The notes under the pieces are model-generated. The model was not told where the DNA came from, searched no databases, and worked only from the letters and a program-made list of their open reading frames with translations. Made by a program: the position numbers and the translations under genes. From assembly GCA_902763335.1 (NCBI GenBank), contig CACWRR010000002.1:62001-126000 (forward strand): a DNA stretch of 64,000 bases, given 5' to 3'. The first letter of the stretch is position 1. Each line of letters begins with the position of its first letter. This stretch comes from an uncultured Lachnospiraceae bacterium. GTDB lineage: Bacteria; Bacillota; Clostridia; Lachnospirales; Lachnospiraceae. Positions 56,034 to 64,000 of the stretch are shown here, piece after piece.

Positions 56034-56426
56034 ATGAATTATATAAAGTTTATTAATATGGCATATGATGCAACTAAATTTTCATATGCACCATATTCAA
56101 AATTTAAAGTCGGGGCAGTTGTAGTGACAGAGGATGAAAAACTATACACCGGATGCAATGTTGAAAATTCATCATACGGTGCAACTGTATGTGCTGAGAG
56201 AACTGCTGCGCTTAAGGCAATATCAGAGGGATATACTAAGTTCAAAGCTATAGTAATAGTTTCTGAATCAAAAAAATTCACATATCCATGTGGGATTTGC
56301 AGACAGTTTCTATCTGAATTTATGTCAGATGATGCAGAGATTATTTTACACTGCTACGATAATGATGAAAACCAGATGAAAATATATAAATTTTCGGAAT
56401 TGCTGCCTGAGGCATTTAAACTTTAA
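56034..56426 (+). CDS. cdd: Cytidine deaminase
   Basis: 130 residues. Zinc/proton-shuttle motif VCAERTAALKA (about 52-62) and PCGICRQFL (about 86-94); NVENSSYG binds the ribose. Converts cytidine to uridine. Start at 56034 has GGAG about 8 bases upstream (the in-frame ATG at 56022 is part of that site). In Bacillus, cdd follows dgkA and precedes era; here neither is present, and a BofC-like gene follows. Confidence 0.95.
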   Translation: MNYIKFINMAYDATKFSYAPYSKFKVGAVVVTEDEKLYTGCNVENSSYGATVCAERTAALKAISEGYTKFKAIVIVSESKKFTYPCGICRQFLSEFMSDDAEIILHCYDNDENQMKIYKFSELLPEAFKL

Positions 56427-56495
56427 TTTTTTGTATAAACATGTAAAATATGGCAGATACTTAGATTATATAAGTTAATTTAAGGAGGAAGCCAT

Positions 56496-57116
56496 ATGAA
56501 GAAGGCTGCGTATGTAATAACTTTTGTTGCTTTATCATTGATATTTGTAATGGCTTATTATTGTTGTTATTTTTATGCTACTAATAATATGAAATCAAAT
56601 CAGGTAAAAACTATTTATGATGAGATGGAAGAAAATCCGGTGCTTGATAACAGTTATACTGATGCCGGAAAGTCAGAGGAGGATATTATAAATGATAAGA
56701 CAAGATATGTACTTGAAATATATGATGTAAATACCGAAACGGTAACCACTGAGGAGAGAAGCATACCTATTGAATTTCTGGGACTTGACCGTGAGGGCAT
56801 GATTGAATATATATCAGAACATTCTAAAGATAATGTTGACGAAAACGTTACAAATGTACAACTTGTATCATTTTCAAGCACATGTATTGTTATTAGGAAA
56901 TCCATAGATAATCAGAAAAAATCTGATTATAATTATTGGATTATAGATGAATCAGGAATAATAAAAGTATATAAATCTGATAAAAAAGAACTGTATCTTG
57001 ATACCGGTATAGAAAGTGCCGGACTTGAAAAAGAGGACCGAAAGAAACTTCGTTCAGGATTTTATATAGAAGATATTAAAGCGTTATATAACTATCTTGA
57101 AACTATTACAAGCTGA
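56496..57116 (+). CDS. BofC C-terminal-domain-like membrane-anchored protein
   Basis: 206 residues. N-terminal signal anchor (about 6-27), acidic linker, then an extracytoplasmic domain. The C-terminal 60 residues (VKYKSDKKELYLDTGI-like, then LRSGFYIEDIKALYNYLETI) resemble the C-terminal domain of BofC, a forespore intermembrane protein that controls SigK checkpoint signalling in Bacillus. The resemblance is at the pattern level (tyrosine/threonine, ...LY.FLE...), so I am moderately sure. It is placed next to a sporulation operon. ATG follows AAGGAGGAAGCC. Confidence 0.6.
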   Translation: MKKAAYVITFVALSLIFVMAYYCCYFYATNNMKSNQVKTIYDEMEENPVLDNSYTDAGKSEEDIINDKTRYVLEIYDVNTETVTTEERSIPIEFLGLDREGMIEYISEHSKDNVDENVTNVQLVSFSSTCIVIRKSIDNQKKSDYNYWIIDESGIIKVYKSDKKELYLDTGIESAGLEKEDRKKLRSGFYIEDIKALYNYLETITS

Positions 57117-57149
57117 GTTTCTAATGGGTTATTTAGAAATGAGGAATTT

Positions 57150-58370
57150 ATGATTAACGATGTGATAATAATAGGCGGTGGTGCATCAGGAATGATGGCG
57201 GCAATAACTGCTGCTTCAAGAAATAAAAAAGTAACCATTATTGAACACTGTGAAAAAACCGGGAAAAAGATTTTGATGACCGGAAACGGCAAATGTAATT
57301 ATTCAAACACTTTACAAAATGTTGATTGTTATAGAAGTTCTGATGACAGCTTTGTGAATTCGGTATTGGAGAAATTTCCGCAAAAAGATGTGACGGATTT
57401 TTTTTTAAGAAATGGAATTGCGACTAAAAACAGAAACGGTTATCTTTATCCGCGTTCAGGACAGGCGGCTGTTATAAGCGAATTTCTAAGAGAAAAATGT
57501 GAGCATGCAGGTGTGAATATAATATGTGGACTAGAGTGTAAAAGTATAAAATGTGTAAACGGCATATTTAGCGTAAAATGCAGATATATGGAAAATGGAG
57601 AAAAATGTGTAATGTCTGCCCGTTCCGTAATCGTAAGTACCGGTGGAATGACATATCAGAAATCCGGTTCTGATGGAAGCGGATACAGGATACTCAGTGA
57701 ATTGGGTCATCATATTATAAAGCCGCTTCCGGCATTAACACCTTTGCACTGTAAGGAAAAGTTTTTTAAAGCGCTTAAGGGTGTACGATGTGATGCCAAA
57801 GTAAGTTTATATATAGACAATAAATTTACCGCATCTGACACAGGAGAACTTCAGCTTACGGATTATGGAGTCTCAGGTATTCCTGTATTTCAGATAAGCC
57901 GGTATGCGTCAAGAGCTTTAGATGAAGGCAGAAAAGTTACCGTAGATATTGATTTTGTACCGGAATATGATGAAAATACTGTAGGAGACATTTTATTAAG
58001 TGACAATGATTTAAGTATTTCCCAGACACTTAACGGCATTGTAAATAAGAAAATTTCTCAGGTTATATTAAAAATTACAGGTATATCTGAAAATATGGTT
58101 TCAAAAAAAATCAGTACAAATGATGTCCGTAAAATAGTAAGACATTTAAAATCAACAAAGGTAACCGTCACAAAAACAGGCGGATTTGAACAGGCACAGG
58201 TATGCTGTGGAGGTGTAAGTACAGACGAGATAGACAGTGGCACTATGCAGTCAAAGCTGATAGACAATTTATTTATAACAGGTGAAGTTATGGACGTAGA
58301 CGGTATATGCGGAGGATACAATCTTCAATGGGCATGGTCTACAGGTTATATAGCAGGCAGCAATTGTTAA
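57150..58370 (+). CDS. HI0933/BaiN family flavoprotein
   Basis: 406 residues. FAD-binding GGGASGMMAA (about 9-18), GKKILMTGNGKCNYSN (about 37-52), YPRSGQAA (about 100), and C-terminal TGEVMDVDGICGGYNLQWAW (about 373-392), the family signature of NAD(P)/FAD-dependent reductases called HI0933, YhiN or BaiN. Some members reduce bile-acid intermediates in Clostridium scindens, but most have unknown substrate. The ATG follows AATGAGGAATTT. A second flavoprotein gene starts 21 bases later. Confidence 0.9.
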   Translation: MINDVIIIGGGASGMMAAITAASRNKKVTIIEHCEKTGKKILMTGNGKCNYSNTLQNVDCYRSSDDSFVNSVLEKFPQKDVTDFFLRNGIATKNRNGYLYPRSGQAAVISEFLREKCEHAGVNIICGLECKSIKCVNGIFSVKCRYMENGEKCVMSARSVIVSTGGMTYQKSGSDGSGYRILSELGHHIIKPLPALTPLHCKEKFFKALKGVRCDAKVSLYIDNKFTASDTGELQLTDYGVSGIPVFQISRYASRALDEGRKVTVDIDFVPEYDENTVGDILLSDNDLSISQTLNGIVNKKISQVILKITGISENMVSKKISTNDVRKIVRHLKSTKVTVTKTGGFEQAQVCCGGVSTDEIDSGTMQSKLIDNLFITGEVMDVDGICGGYNLQWAWSTGYIAGSNC

Positions 58371-58391
58371 ACATAAAGGAAAGTGAAGACA

Positions 58392-59984
58392 ATGATAAGA
58401 ATAAATCAGATAAAGCTATCACCGGACCATTCAGGTGAAGATTTGATAAAGGCAATTACAAAGGCTTTACATATAAAAAGCTCTCAGATTTTGGAATATA
58501 AAATCGCAAAAAAATCAATAGATGCAAGAAAAGGCACCATTTCATTCTGCTATGCCGTGGATGTAAAAGTCGCAGAAGAAAAGAAGATAATTTCGAAAGT
58601 CAACAATAAAAATATTATGTCAACAAGCGTAGTGGAATATATTCCTGCTATCACGGGAACACAGGATGAAAAGTTGTCACCGGTAGTTGTAGGAAGTGGT
58701 CCTGCCGGATTTTTCTGCACATATCTGCTTGCAATGTACGGATACCGTCCGGTAATGATAGAACGGGGCGAAGATGTTGACAGCAGAACCGAGGCCGTAG
58801 AAAAGTTTTGGGAAACGGGAATACTTGACACTCATTCAAATGTGCAGTTTGGTGAAGGCGGTGCCGGCACATTTTCAGACGGTAAGCTTAATACACTTGT
58901 AAAAGACAAGTACGGACGGAACAGATTTGTATTAGAGACTTTTGTTAAGTTTGGCGCACCGGAAGATATTTTATATATTAATAAACCGCATATTGGTACG
59001 GATATATTAAGAAATGTTGTCAAAAACATGAGAATTGAGATTGAAAGACTTGGGGGCACGGTAAGATTTAATACATGTCTTACAGACATTCAGATAAAAA
59101 ATAATAAAGTGTGTTCAATAACTGTAAATGAAAATGAAAAAATAGAATGTGATACCCTTATTCTTGCCCTTGGTCACAGTTCAAGAGATACATTTAAAAT
59201 GCTTGATAAAAAGCAGCTTATCATGGAACCTAAAGCTTTTGCAGTAGGTGTGAGGGTTCAGCATCCGCAGGAAATGATAAATATGTCACAGTATAAAACT
59301 ATGGAGTACGAGGAATATCTTCCGGCGGCTGAATATAAACTGACGGCTAATCTTAAGTCCGGAAGAGGAGTGTATTCATTTTGCATGTGTCCGGGAGGTT
59401 ATGTTGTTAATTCTTCATCTGAAAATAAAATGACAGCAATAAACGGAATGAGTTACAGTAAGCGTGATGGAGAAAATGCAAACAGTGCAATAATTGTCAC
59501 TGTCACACCTTCGGATTTTGGTGGAGACGGCCCGCTTGCCGGCATAGAATTTCAAAGAAAGCTTGAAAGTGCAGCCTATACGGCAGGAAACGGAGCTGTA
59601 CCGGTACAGCTGTTAAAGGATTTTAAGGATTCAAAGGCTACAAAAGCATTTGGAGAGGTGAATCCACAGATAAAAGGAAATTATGAGTTTGCAAATTTAA
59701 GAGAAGTATTTCCTGAATATATTTCGGAATCGCTGATATCAGGAATGGATGTGTTTGCGGGAAAAATAAAGAACTTTAACAGGGATGATACCATTTTAGC
59801 GGGAGTTGAGAGCAGAACATCCTCACCGTTAAGAATCGTCAGAAATGATGTTCTCGAAAGTAATGTATCAGGAATATATCCATGCGGTGAAGGCGCGGGT
59901 TATGCCGGAGGTATAACTTCCGCAGCAATGGATGGCATAAAAGTTTTTGATGCAATTTCGGCAAAAATAAGACCATTTTTATAA
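58392..59984 (+). CDS. FAD-dependent oxidoreductase, COG2509-like
   Basis: 530 residues. N-terminal alpha-beta region of about 90 residues (INQIKLSPDHSGEDLIKAI), FAD-binding VVGSGPAGFFCTYLLAMYG (about 99-117), then VQFGEGGAGTFSDGKLNT (about 152-169), typical of this uncharacterised family; NAD(P)-binding middle part, and the C-terminal SNVSGIYPCGEGAGYAGGI. Substrate unknown. Start at 58392 rather than GTG at 58383, because GGA lies about 11 bases upstream of the ATG but only 3 before the GTG. Co-transcribed with the preceding flavoprotein, likely. Confidence 0.88.
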   Translation: MIRINQIKLSPDHSGEDLIKAITKALHIKSSQILEYKIAKKSIDARKGTISFCYAVDVKVAEEKKIISKVNNKNIMSTSVVEYIPAITGTQDEKLSPVVVGSGPAGFFCTYLLAMYGYRPVMIERGEDVDSRTEAVEKFWETGILDTHSNVQFGEGGAGTFSDGKLNTLVKDKYGRNRFVLETFVKFGAPEDILYINKPHIGTDILRNVVKNMRIEIERLGGTVRFNTCLTDIQIKNNKVCSITVNENEKIECDTLILALGHSSRDTFKMLDKKQLIMEPKAFAVGVRVQHPQEMINMSQYKTMEYEEYLPAAEYKLTANLKSGRGVYSFCMCPGGYVVNSSSENKMTAINGMSYSKRDGENANSAIIVTVTPSDFGGDGPLAGIEFQRKLESAAYTAGNGAVPVQLLKDFKDSKATKAFGEVNPQIKGNYEFANLREVFPEYISESLISGMDVFAGKIKNFNRDDTILAGVESRTSSPLRIVRNDVLESNVSGIYPCGEGAGYAGGITSAAMDGIKVFDAISAKIRPFL

Positions 59985-59990
59985 AAAAAC

Positions 59991-60019
59991 GTGACTTGCG
60001 TACAAATTTGTAGTAATAT
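59991..60019 (+). promoter_or_regulatory. Possible promoter of the proB operon
   Basis: GTGACT (59991-59996), 17-base spacer, TAATAT (60014-60019). Weak match. Confidence 0.4.
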
Positions 60020-60062
60020 GAAATGAGTTTATGGAAAAGAGGCACTTGAAATGGAGAGTTAT

Positions 60063-60905
60063 ATGAATAGCAGAGAAATATTAAAGGATAAAAAGAGAAT
60101 AGTAATAAAGATTGGTTCATCTTCCCTTACACATTCTTCTACCGGAAAAATTAATCTTACAAAGCTAGAAAAGCTGGTGAGAATTTTAACGGATTTGAAA
60201 AACAGCGGTAAAGAAGTGATACTTGTCTCATCAGGTGCCATAGCTGTAGGACGTAATAAAACACATATTACTGATTTTGAGAATACTACTCTTGCTGAAA
60301 AGCAGGCATTTGCAGCCATAGGTCAGGCACAGCTTATGATGATATATCAGAAATTATTTGCAGAATACGGACAGACGGCAGCACAGGTTTTGATGACTAA
60401 ATTTACTATTATGAATAATCTGAGCCGTAAAAATGCAGAAAATACATTTGAGGAGTTATTAAAGCTCGGTGCAATTCCAATAGTTAATGAAAATGATACT
60501 GTTTCAACATACGAAATAGAGTTTGGAGATAATGACAGACTTTCAGCCATGGTTTCCGCAGTGGTAGGTGCAGACCTGCTTATTTTGTTGTCGGATATTG
60601 ATGGATTATATACAGACGATCCAAACAGTAATCCTGATGCTGAATTTATAGATATTGTTCCTGAGATTACAGATGAATTTCTGAATATGGGAAAGGCCAC
60701 TTCGGGAAGTAATGTGGGAACAGGCGGCATGAGTGCGAAACTTGCAGCAGCAAAGATTGCCACAGAGTCAGGTGCAGATATGGTTATATCAAACGGTAAT
60801 GATCTGATGAATATATATAGGATAATTAATGGTGAGAATTGCGGAACACTTTTCTTATCCCATAAAAATGAAAATTTCTATCTCATGGATTACATAGAGG
60901 AGTGA
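60063..60905 (+). CDS. proB: Glutamate 5-kinase
   Basis: 280 residues, the amino acid kinase domain only: IVIKIGSSSLTHSS (about 13-26), VSSGAIAVG (about 57-65), VNENDTVST (about 142), LLSDIDGLYTDDP (about 176) and GTGGMSAKLAAAK (about 220). The C-terminal PUA domain of E. coli ProB (about 85 residues) is absent, as in some other Gram-positives. It phosphorylates glutamate for proline synthesis. Start at 60063 has GGAG about 8 bases upstream. proA lies 2.9 kb downstream, after four other genes. Confidence 0.95.
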   Translation: MNSREILKDKKRIVIKIGSSSLTHSSTGKINLTKLEKLVRILTDLKNSGKEVILVSSGAIAVGRNKTHITDFENTTLAEKQAFAAIGQAQLMMIYQKLFAEYGQTAAQVLMTKFTIMNNLSRKNAENTFEELLKLGAIPIVNENDTVSTYEIEFGDNDRLSAMVSAVVGADLLILLSDIDGLYTDDPNSNPDAEFIDIVPEITDEFLNMGKATSGSNVGTGGMSAKLAAAKIATESGADMVISNGNDLMNIYRIINGENCGTLFLSHKNENFYLMDYIEE

Positions 60906-60922
60906 TTGGAGACCAACTGCTT

Positions 60923-62116
60923 ATGAATATAAAAATTTTGAAAAACTTTGAAAATTACGAAGATTGTAAAGCTACGATGCTGAATGAAAATCTTGTTCTT
61001 GAAAAAGTGTATTCTGACATAGAAAACTCAGGATTAAAAAAAATCAGATATATATTGCTTGATATTTCTGATAATTCAAGACGTGAAATTCTTCCACAAT
61101 ATGATAAATATAATATTGGTGATGTGAAAAATGTTTCTTCCTCTTCGGATTATATTTATTTCTTTACTTTTAATCAGGATGGTGATGACAGTTCTGAAAT
61201 AAGACTGATGAGATACAACATTATAACAGGTGAACATGAAATTATTTTTAAGTACAGTGATGATATCACTATGTATTCCATAGTAAAAAAACTTAAAGTG
61301 TTTGTTTTAAATGAATTTTATCTGTTAGTTCAGCAGGAATATTTAAAAACAAATGCAGCGGAAAACTGTTCCGGTTTTTTTAAGTTTGAGTCCTTTTTAT
61401 ATAATATAAATGACCAGAAAATTTATTCAGTAGTAGATGAAAATCTTTCAACCAATGGAATAAATGATATTATACCCGTTTCTGAAAATCTATGTATAAT
61501 GAAAACAGGCTTTCCGCTTTTGCAGGATAACAGATACAGCCTTCTTGAGAAGGAAGAGGTAAGTGTAGAAGCAGTCAGTCTGGTAAACATCGGGCAGCTG
61601 ATATCTGATATATTAATTATGCAGACGTCGATTACATTTGATACGATTGATCAGGCTTATTATAACAAAACAATTCCTTATATCGAGGTTCAGGACAATT
61701 ATCTTATATATTCAGTGACGGATACTATAGAAAATTATGAAGAGGTTGTTTTTTATAATATAAATGATAAAGAATCTACCAGATGTATTAATAAAAATGT
61801 TTTCAAAATGGAAGATTTGGCAAAGCATTATATAATAAATGATGAGCCGTATATATGCATATCAAAGGCCACAGGAATAGAATTTGTCAACCTGAAGAAG
61901 GCAAAAATAGAGTATAAATTTGAAGAAAATCTGAAATTGGAAACAGTTGAAAAGAATATGTTTATATTTTCGGGTAAAAGTGAAAAAGGGTTACTTAGAA
62001 AAAGTTATCATTATTGCGAAGTATACGATTTACAGCAGAATATGATTCTGCGTGAAAAGGGAGATTATTTTGAATGTAAATGCTTTGGAGATAATCTTTA
62101 TCTTTTTATTATATAA
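60923..62116 (+). CDS. Unknown protein, beta-propeller-like
   Basis: 397 residues, soluble, no signal peptide or membrane helix. Alternating beta-strand pattern and repeated YIYFFTFNQDG / LLVQQEYLK / YLIYSVTDTIENYEEVVFYN motifs suggest a seven- or eight-bladed beta-propeller like those in WD-like sensors. I recognise no family. Start at 60923 is chosen because GGAG at 60907 lies 12 bases upstream; a GTG at 60902 and a CTG at 60917 are alternatives. It overlaps or abuts proB, so it is in the same operon. Function unknown. Confidence 0.6.
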   Translation: MNIKILKNFENYEDCKATMLNENLVLEKVYSDIENSGLKKIRYILLDISDNSRREILPQYDKYNIGDVKNVSSSSDYIYFFTFNQDGDDSSEIRLMRYNIITGEHEIIFKYSDDITMYSIVKKLKVFVLNEFYLLVQQEYLKTNAAENCSGFFKFESFLYNINDQKIYSVVDENLSTNGINDIIPVSENLCIMKTGFPLLQDNRYSLLEKEEVSVEAVSLVNIGQLISDILIMQTSITFDTIDQAYYNKTIPYIEVQDNYLIYSVTDTIENYEEVVFYNINDKESTRCINKNVFKMEDLAKHYIINDEPYICISKATGIEFVNLKKAKIEYKFEENLKLETVEKNMFIFSGKSEKGLLRKSYHYCEVYDLQQNMILREKGDYFECKCFGDNLYLFII

Positions 62117-62124
62117 AGTATCTG

Positions 62125-62142
62125 CGGAGCGATAAATCGCTC
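62125..62142 (+). promoter_or_regulatory. Short perfect hairpin before the patatin gene
   Basis: GAGCGAT/ATCGCTC, 7 pairs with an AA loop near 62127-62142, 17 bases before the next ATG. No U-tract; it may be a processing or attenuating structure. Confidence 0.45.
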
Positions 62143-62158
62143 AGAAATGAGGATTAGT

Positions 62159-63004
62159 ATGAAGAAAAGCGGAATTATTTTAGAAGGTGGCGGAACTCGT
62201 GGTGTTTTTACATCGGGCGTGCTTGATTATTTTATGGAGAAAGGATTATATTTTCCATATGTTATAGGTGTGTCTGCCGGTGCGTGCAATGCAGTCGGAT
62301 ATGCGTCAAAGCAGCCGTACAGGACGAGAAAATGTATGATAGACTATCTGTATTCAGACTCGTATCTCAGTATAAAAAATATGCTCTTAAATAAGGGACT
62401 GTTTGATTTGGATCTGATATTCGACAAATTTCCGAATGATTTAATACCGTTTGATTATGATACTTTCTTTTCAAAAGAGATAAGATGTATTATCACGGTT
62501 ACAAACTGCATAACCGGTAAGGCAGAGTACCTTGAAGAATATGAGGATAAAAAAAGACTTATGGATATCTGCAAGGCATCAAGCAGTCTGCCGTATATTT
62601 CACCGATAATAGAAATTGACGGTACGCCGTATCTTGATGGAGGACTTGCTGATTCAGTGCCGATAGTTAAAGCACTGCATGATGGTTGTAAGCGTCCGGT
62701 CATAATACTTACACGTAATAAAAATTATAGAAAAAAAGTTAAGGATTCGGTGGACTTTTCAAAGCTCGTATATCGTGATTATCCTAATTTAAATGAGACA
62801 ATATATAAAAGAAATGCAAGATACAACAGGATGATGGAATTTATCGAACATCTTGAAGAAAAAGGACACGTTATAGTTTTACGTCCTGAAATGCCGGCTA
62901 TAGACAGGGCAGAACAAAATACGGATGTACTTATGGATTTTTATCAGCACGGATATGAAATTGCAGAGAAATATTATGATTCAATCATAGAGTTTATAAA
63001 ATAA
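62159..63004 (+). CDS. Patatin-like phospholipase
   Basis: 281 residues. Serine lipase fold of the patatin family: oxyanion loop ILEGGGTRGVFTSG (about 6-19), nucleophile in VIGVSAGACNA (GXSXG, about 37-47) and catalytic aspartate in DGGLADSVP (about 160-168). No membrane anchor is seen, so it likely acts in the cytoplasm on phospholipids or acyl groups. Start at 62159 with GAGGATTAG upstream; no signal peptide. DUF896 and 5-FCL genes follow. Confidence 0.9.
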   Translation: MKKSGIILEGGGTRGVFTSGVLDYFMEKGLYFPYVIGVSAGACNAVGYASKQPYRTRKCMIDYLYSDSYLSIKNMLLNKGLFDLDLIFDKFPNDLIPFDYDTFFSKEIRCIITVTNCITGKAEYLEEYEDKKRLMDICKASSSLPYISPIIEIDGTPYLDGGLADSVPIVKALHDGCKRPVIILTRNKNYRKKVKDSVDFSKLVYRDYPNLNETIYKRNARYNRMMEFIEHLEEKGHVIVLRPEMPAIDRAEQNTDVLMDFYQHGYEIAEKYYDSIIEFIK

Positions 63005-63031
63005 AATCTGATTATATACAGGAGGAAACTG

Positions 63032-63235
63032 ATGGAAGATTCAAAATTAAAAAGAATAAATGAATTATATAAAAAGTCAAAGGCTGAAGGGCTTACTGAA
63101 GAAGAAAAAAAAGAGCAGAAAGCACTGCGTGAAGAATATGTAAGACTTGTCCATAATAATCTCAGAGGGCAGCTTGACAATATAAGCTTTGTAAATCCGG
63201 ACGGAAGTATAACTCCGGCAAAGCCAAGAAAGTAA
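63032..63235 (+). CDS. DUF896 family small protein (YnzC-like)
   Basis: 67 residues. Two-helix protein with the DUF896 motif LKRINELYKKSKAEGLTEEE (about 5-24) followed by EQKALREEYVRLVHNNLRGQ (about 27-46). Function unknown, though YnzC-type proteins are common in Firmicutes. ATG follows CAGGAGGAAACTG. Confidence 0.85.
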   Translation: MEDSKLKRINELYKKSKAEGLTEEEKKEQKALREEYVRLVHNNLRGQLDNISFVNPDGSITPAKPRK

Positions 63236-63253
63236 AAGACACAGGTGAGTGGA

Positions 63254-63811
63254 ATGACAAAAGCAGAGTTAAGAAGTCATATGATTAAGATGAGGTCATC
63301 AATGTCTGAAGAAGATGTTATTATTAAAAGCAATAGGATATTTAATAATCTTTCATCAATGAAAATATTTAAAAACGCAGATATTATATTGTGCTATGCA
63401 TCATATAATAAAGAGGTTATGACGAAGGAGATATTAAATTATTGTCTTTCAAACGGCAAGAAGATTGCATTTCCAAAAGTTGATGGCAAAAACATGGATT
63501 TTTATTATATTAATTCACCGGATGATTTAAAACAGGGATATAAAGGAATCTTAGAACCGGAGACATCTTTCATGGTAAGTGAAGAAGATGTTTTAAAATC
63601 CGTTCTGATATTGCCGGGAACATCTTTTGACAGAACGCTTAACAGAAACGGATATGGAGGTGGGTATTATGACCGCTATATTGATAGATACAGACCGGGA
63701 CATGTTATCGGGATAGCGTATGAATTTCAGATATTGACGTCAATACCACATGATGTTTATGATAAAAAGGCAGATTATATAGTTAGCGAGGTAAAGATAT
63801 ATGGAAAATAA
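63254..63811 (+). CDS. 5-Formyltetrahydrofolate cyclo-ligase
   Basis: 185 residues (also called Fau/YgfA, MTHFS). It uses ATP to turn 5-formyl-THF into 5,10-methenyl-THF. Visible: KAELRSHMIKMR at the N-terminus, a central region IILCYASYNKEV, and C-terminal substrate loop GYGGGYYDRYI (about 134-144) with VLILPGTSFDRTLNRNG before it. Start at 63254 has AGGTGAG about 5 bases upstream; a GTG at 63245 is an alternative. Overlaps the start of proA by 11 bases. Confidence 0.93.
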   Translation: MTKAELRSHMIKMRSSMSEEDVIIKSNRIFNNLSSMKIFKNADIILCYASYNKEVMTKEILNYCLSNGKKIAFPKVDGKNMDFYYINSPDDLKQGYKGILEPETSFMVSEEDVLKSVLILPGTSFDRTLNRNGYGGGYYDRYIDRYRPGHVIGIAYEFQILTSIPHDVYDKKADYIVSEVKIYGK

Positions 63812-64000
63812 ATATTTAGAGACACTTGGAAAGAATGCTGTTGCAGCAGCACCGATACTTACGGCTCTTGATACCGTTAAAAAGAATCAGGGATTAGAGG
63901 CAGTGGCAAAGGCACTGGTTAAGCGCAGTGAAGAAATACTTGCAGCCAATGCTATTGATATGGAAAATGCAAGAAAAAACAATATGAAGGAATCACTTCA
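63801..64000 (+). CDS. proA: Gamma-glutamyl phosphate reductase (3'-truncated by window edge)
   Basis: The first 66 codons of a frame open to the window end: ENKYLETLGKNAVAAAPILT followed by ALVKRSEEILAANAIDMENA, the N-terminus of ProA. It reduces glutamyl-5-phosphate to the semialdehyde, the step after ProB. Its ATG lies inside the 3' end of the 5-FCL gene (11-base overlap), so translation is coupled. Confidence 0.93.
   Translation, partial: MENKYLETLGKNAVAAAPILTALDTVKKNQGLEAVAKALVKRSEEILAANAIDMENARKNNMKESL

Overview
The window looks like chromosome from a low-GC, endospore-forming Firmicute, most probably a Lachnospiraceae-type Clostridium relative. This is an inference from gene content: sigG-ylmC-nrdR, yqfC-yqfD-phoH-yqfF-ybeY-cdd, a SpoVB-like flippase, a spore photoproduct lyase-like radical SAM enzyme, a DUF5688 protein, GGAGG-type ribosome sites, and sigma-A promoters of the TTGACA/TATAAT type with 16-17 base spacers. 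I see no rRNA, CRISPR array, prophage or transposase gene. There is one tRNA, tRNA-Arg(CCG). Several genes are shorter than 60 codons or were trimmed to a downstream start with a proper ribosome site.

Layout. 1-6990: end of a membrane-type MutS homologue, then tyrS, a 47-residue membrane peptide, alaS, rpsU and trpS. 7050-13570: a SpoVB-like flippase (reverse), a cysteine desulfurase, an EAL phosphodiesterase paired with an output-less Cache-PAS receptor, and a PHP phosphatase (reverse). 13820-22740: the lower-glycolysis block gap-pgk-tpiA ... gpmI-eno, interrupted by sfsA, a ketopantoate reductase-like gene and a cell-wall amidase. 22890-27810: an aldolase-family enzyme, a methyltransferase, secG, then the sporulation/housekeeping run sigG-ylmC-nrdR-yqeG. 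27915-32720: one 1600-residue secreted Ig-like/Fn3 protein. 32800-35780: aroE (reverse), aroD-aroK and efp. 35920-39900: tRNA-Arg, a DUF5688 gene, an acidic membrane protein and gdhA.

40030-44800 holds the most unusual unit: a diguanylate cyclase gene overlapping a spore photoproduct lyase-like gene, followed by a short-chain dehydrogenase, a methyltransferase-fold protein and a PfkB-like protein with an altered catalytic motif. A convergent gene (44802-45314) encodes a small protein resembling the C-terminus of the flagellar cap protein FliD, behind a flagellar-sigma-like promoter. 45450-51100: HAD phosphatase, thiC, rluF-like pseudouridine synthase, ligA, metA. 51100-51835 is a short accessory scar with a 60-base tandem duplication, a truncated orphan HicB and a 12-base inverted repeat. 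51857-56430 is the conserved yqfC-to-cdd operon, with a SigE-like promoter, a non-AUG or disrupted yqfD start, and a shortened YqfF. 56500-64000: a BofC-like protein, two flavoproteins, and a proB ... proA run with four genes inserted between the two.

How the genes work together. Three c-di-GMP-related proteins (EAL, its putative receptor, and a GGDEF cyclase) and a possible flagellar-regulon gene suggest a motility/lifestyle switch. The sporulation genes show the organism makes spores. The rest is translation, glycolysis, aromatic amino acid, proline, methionine, thiamine and DNA-replication housekeeping. All functional statements rest on motifs and family knowledge; no database search was run.
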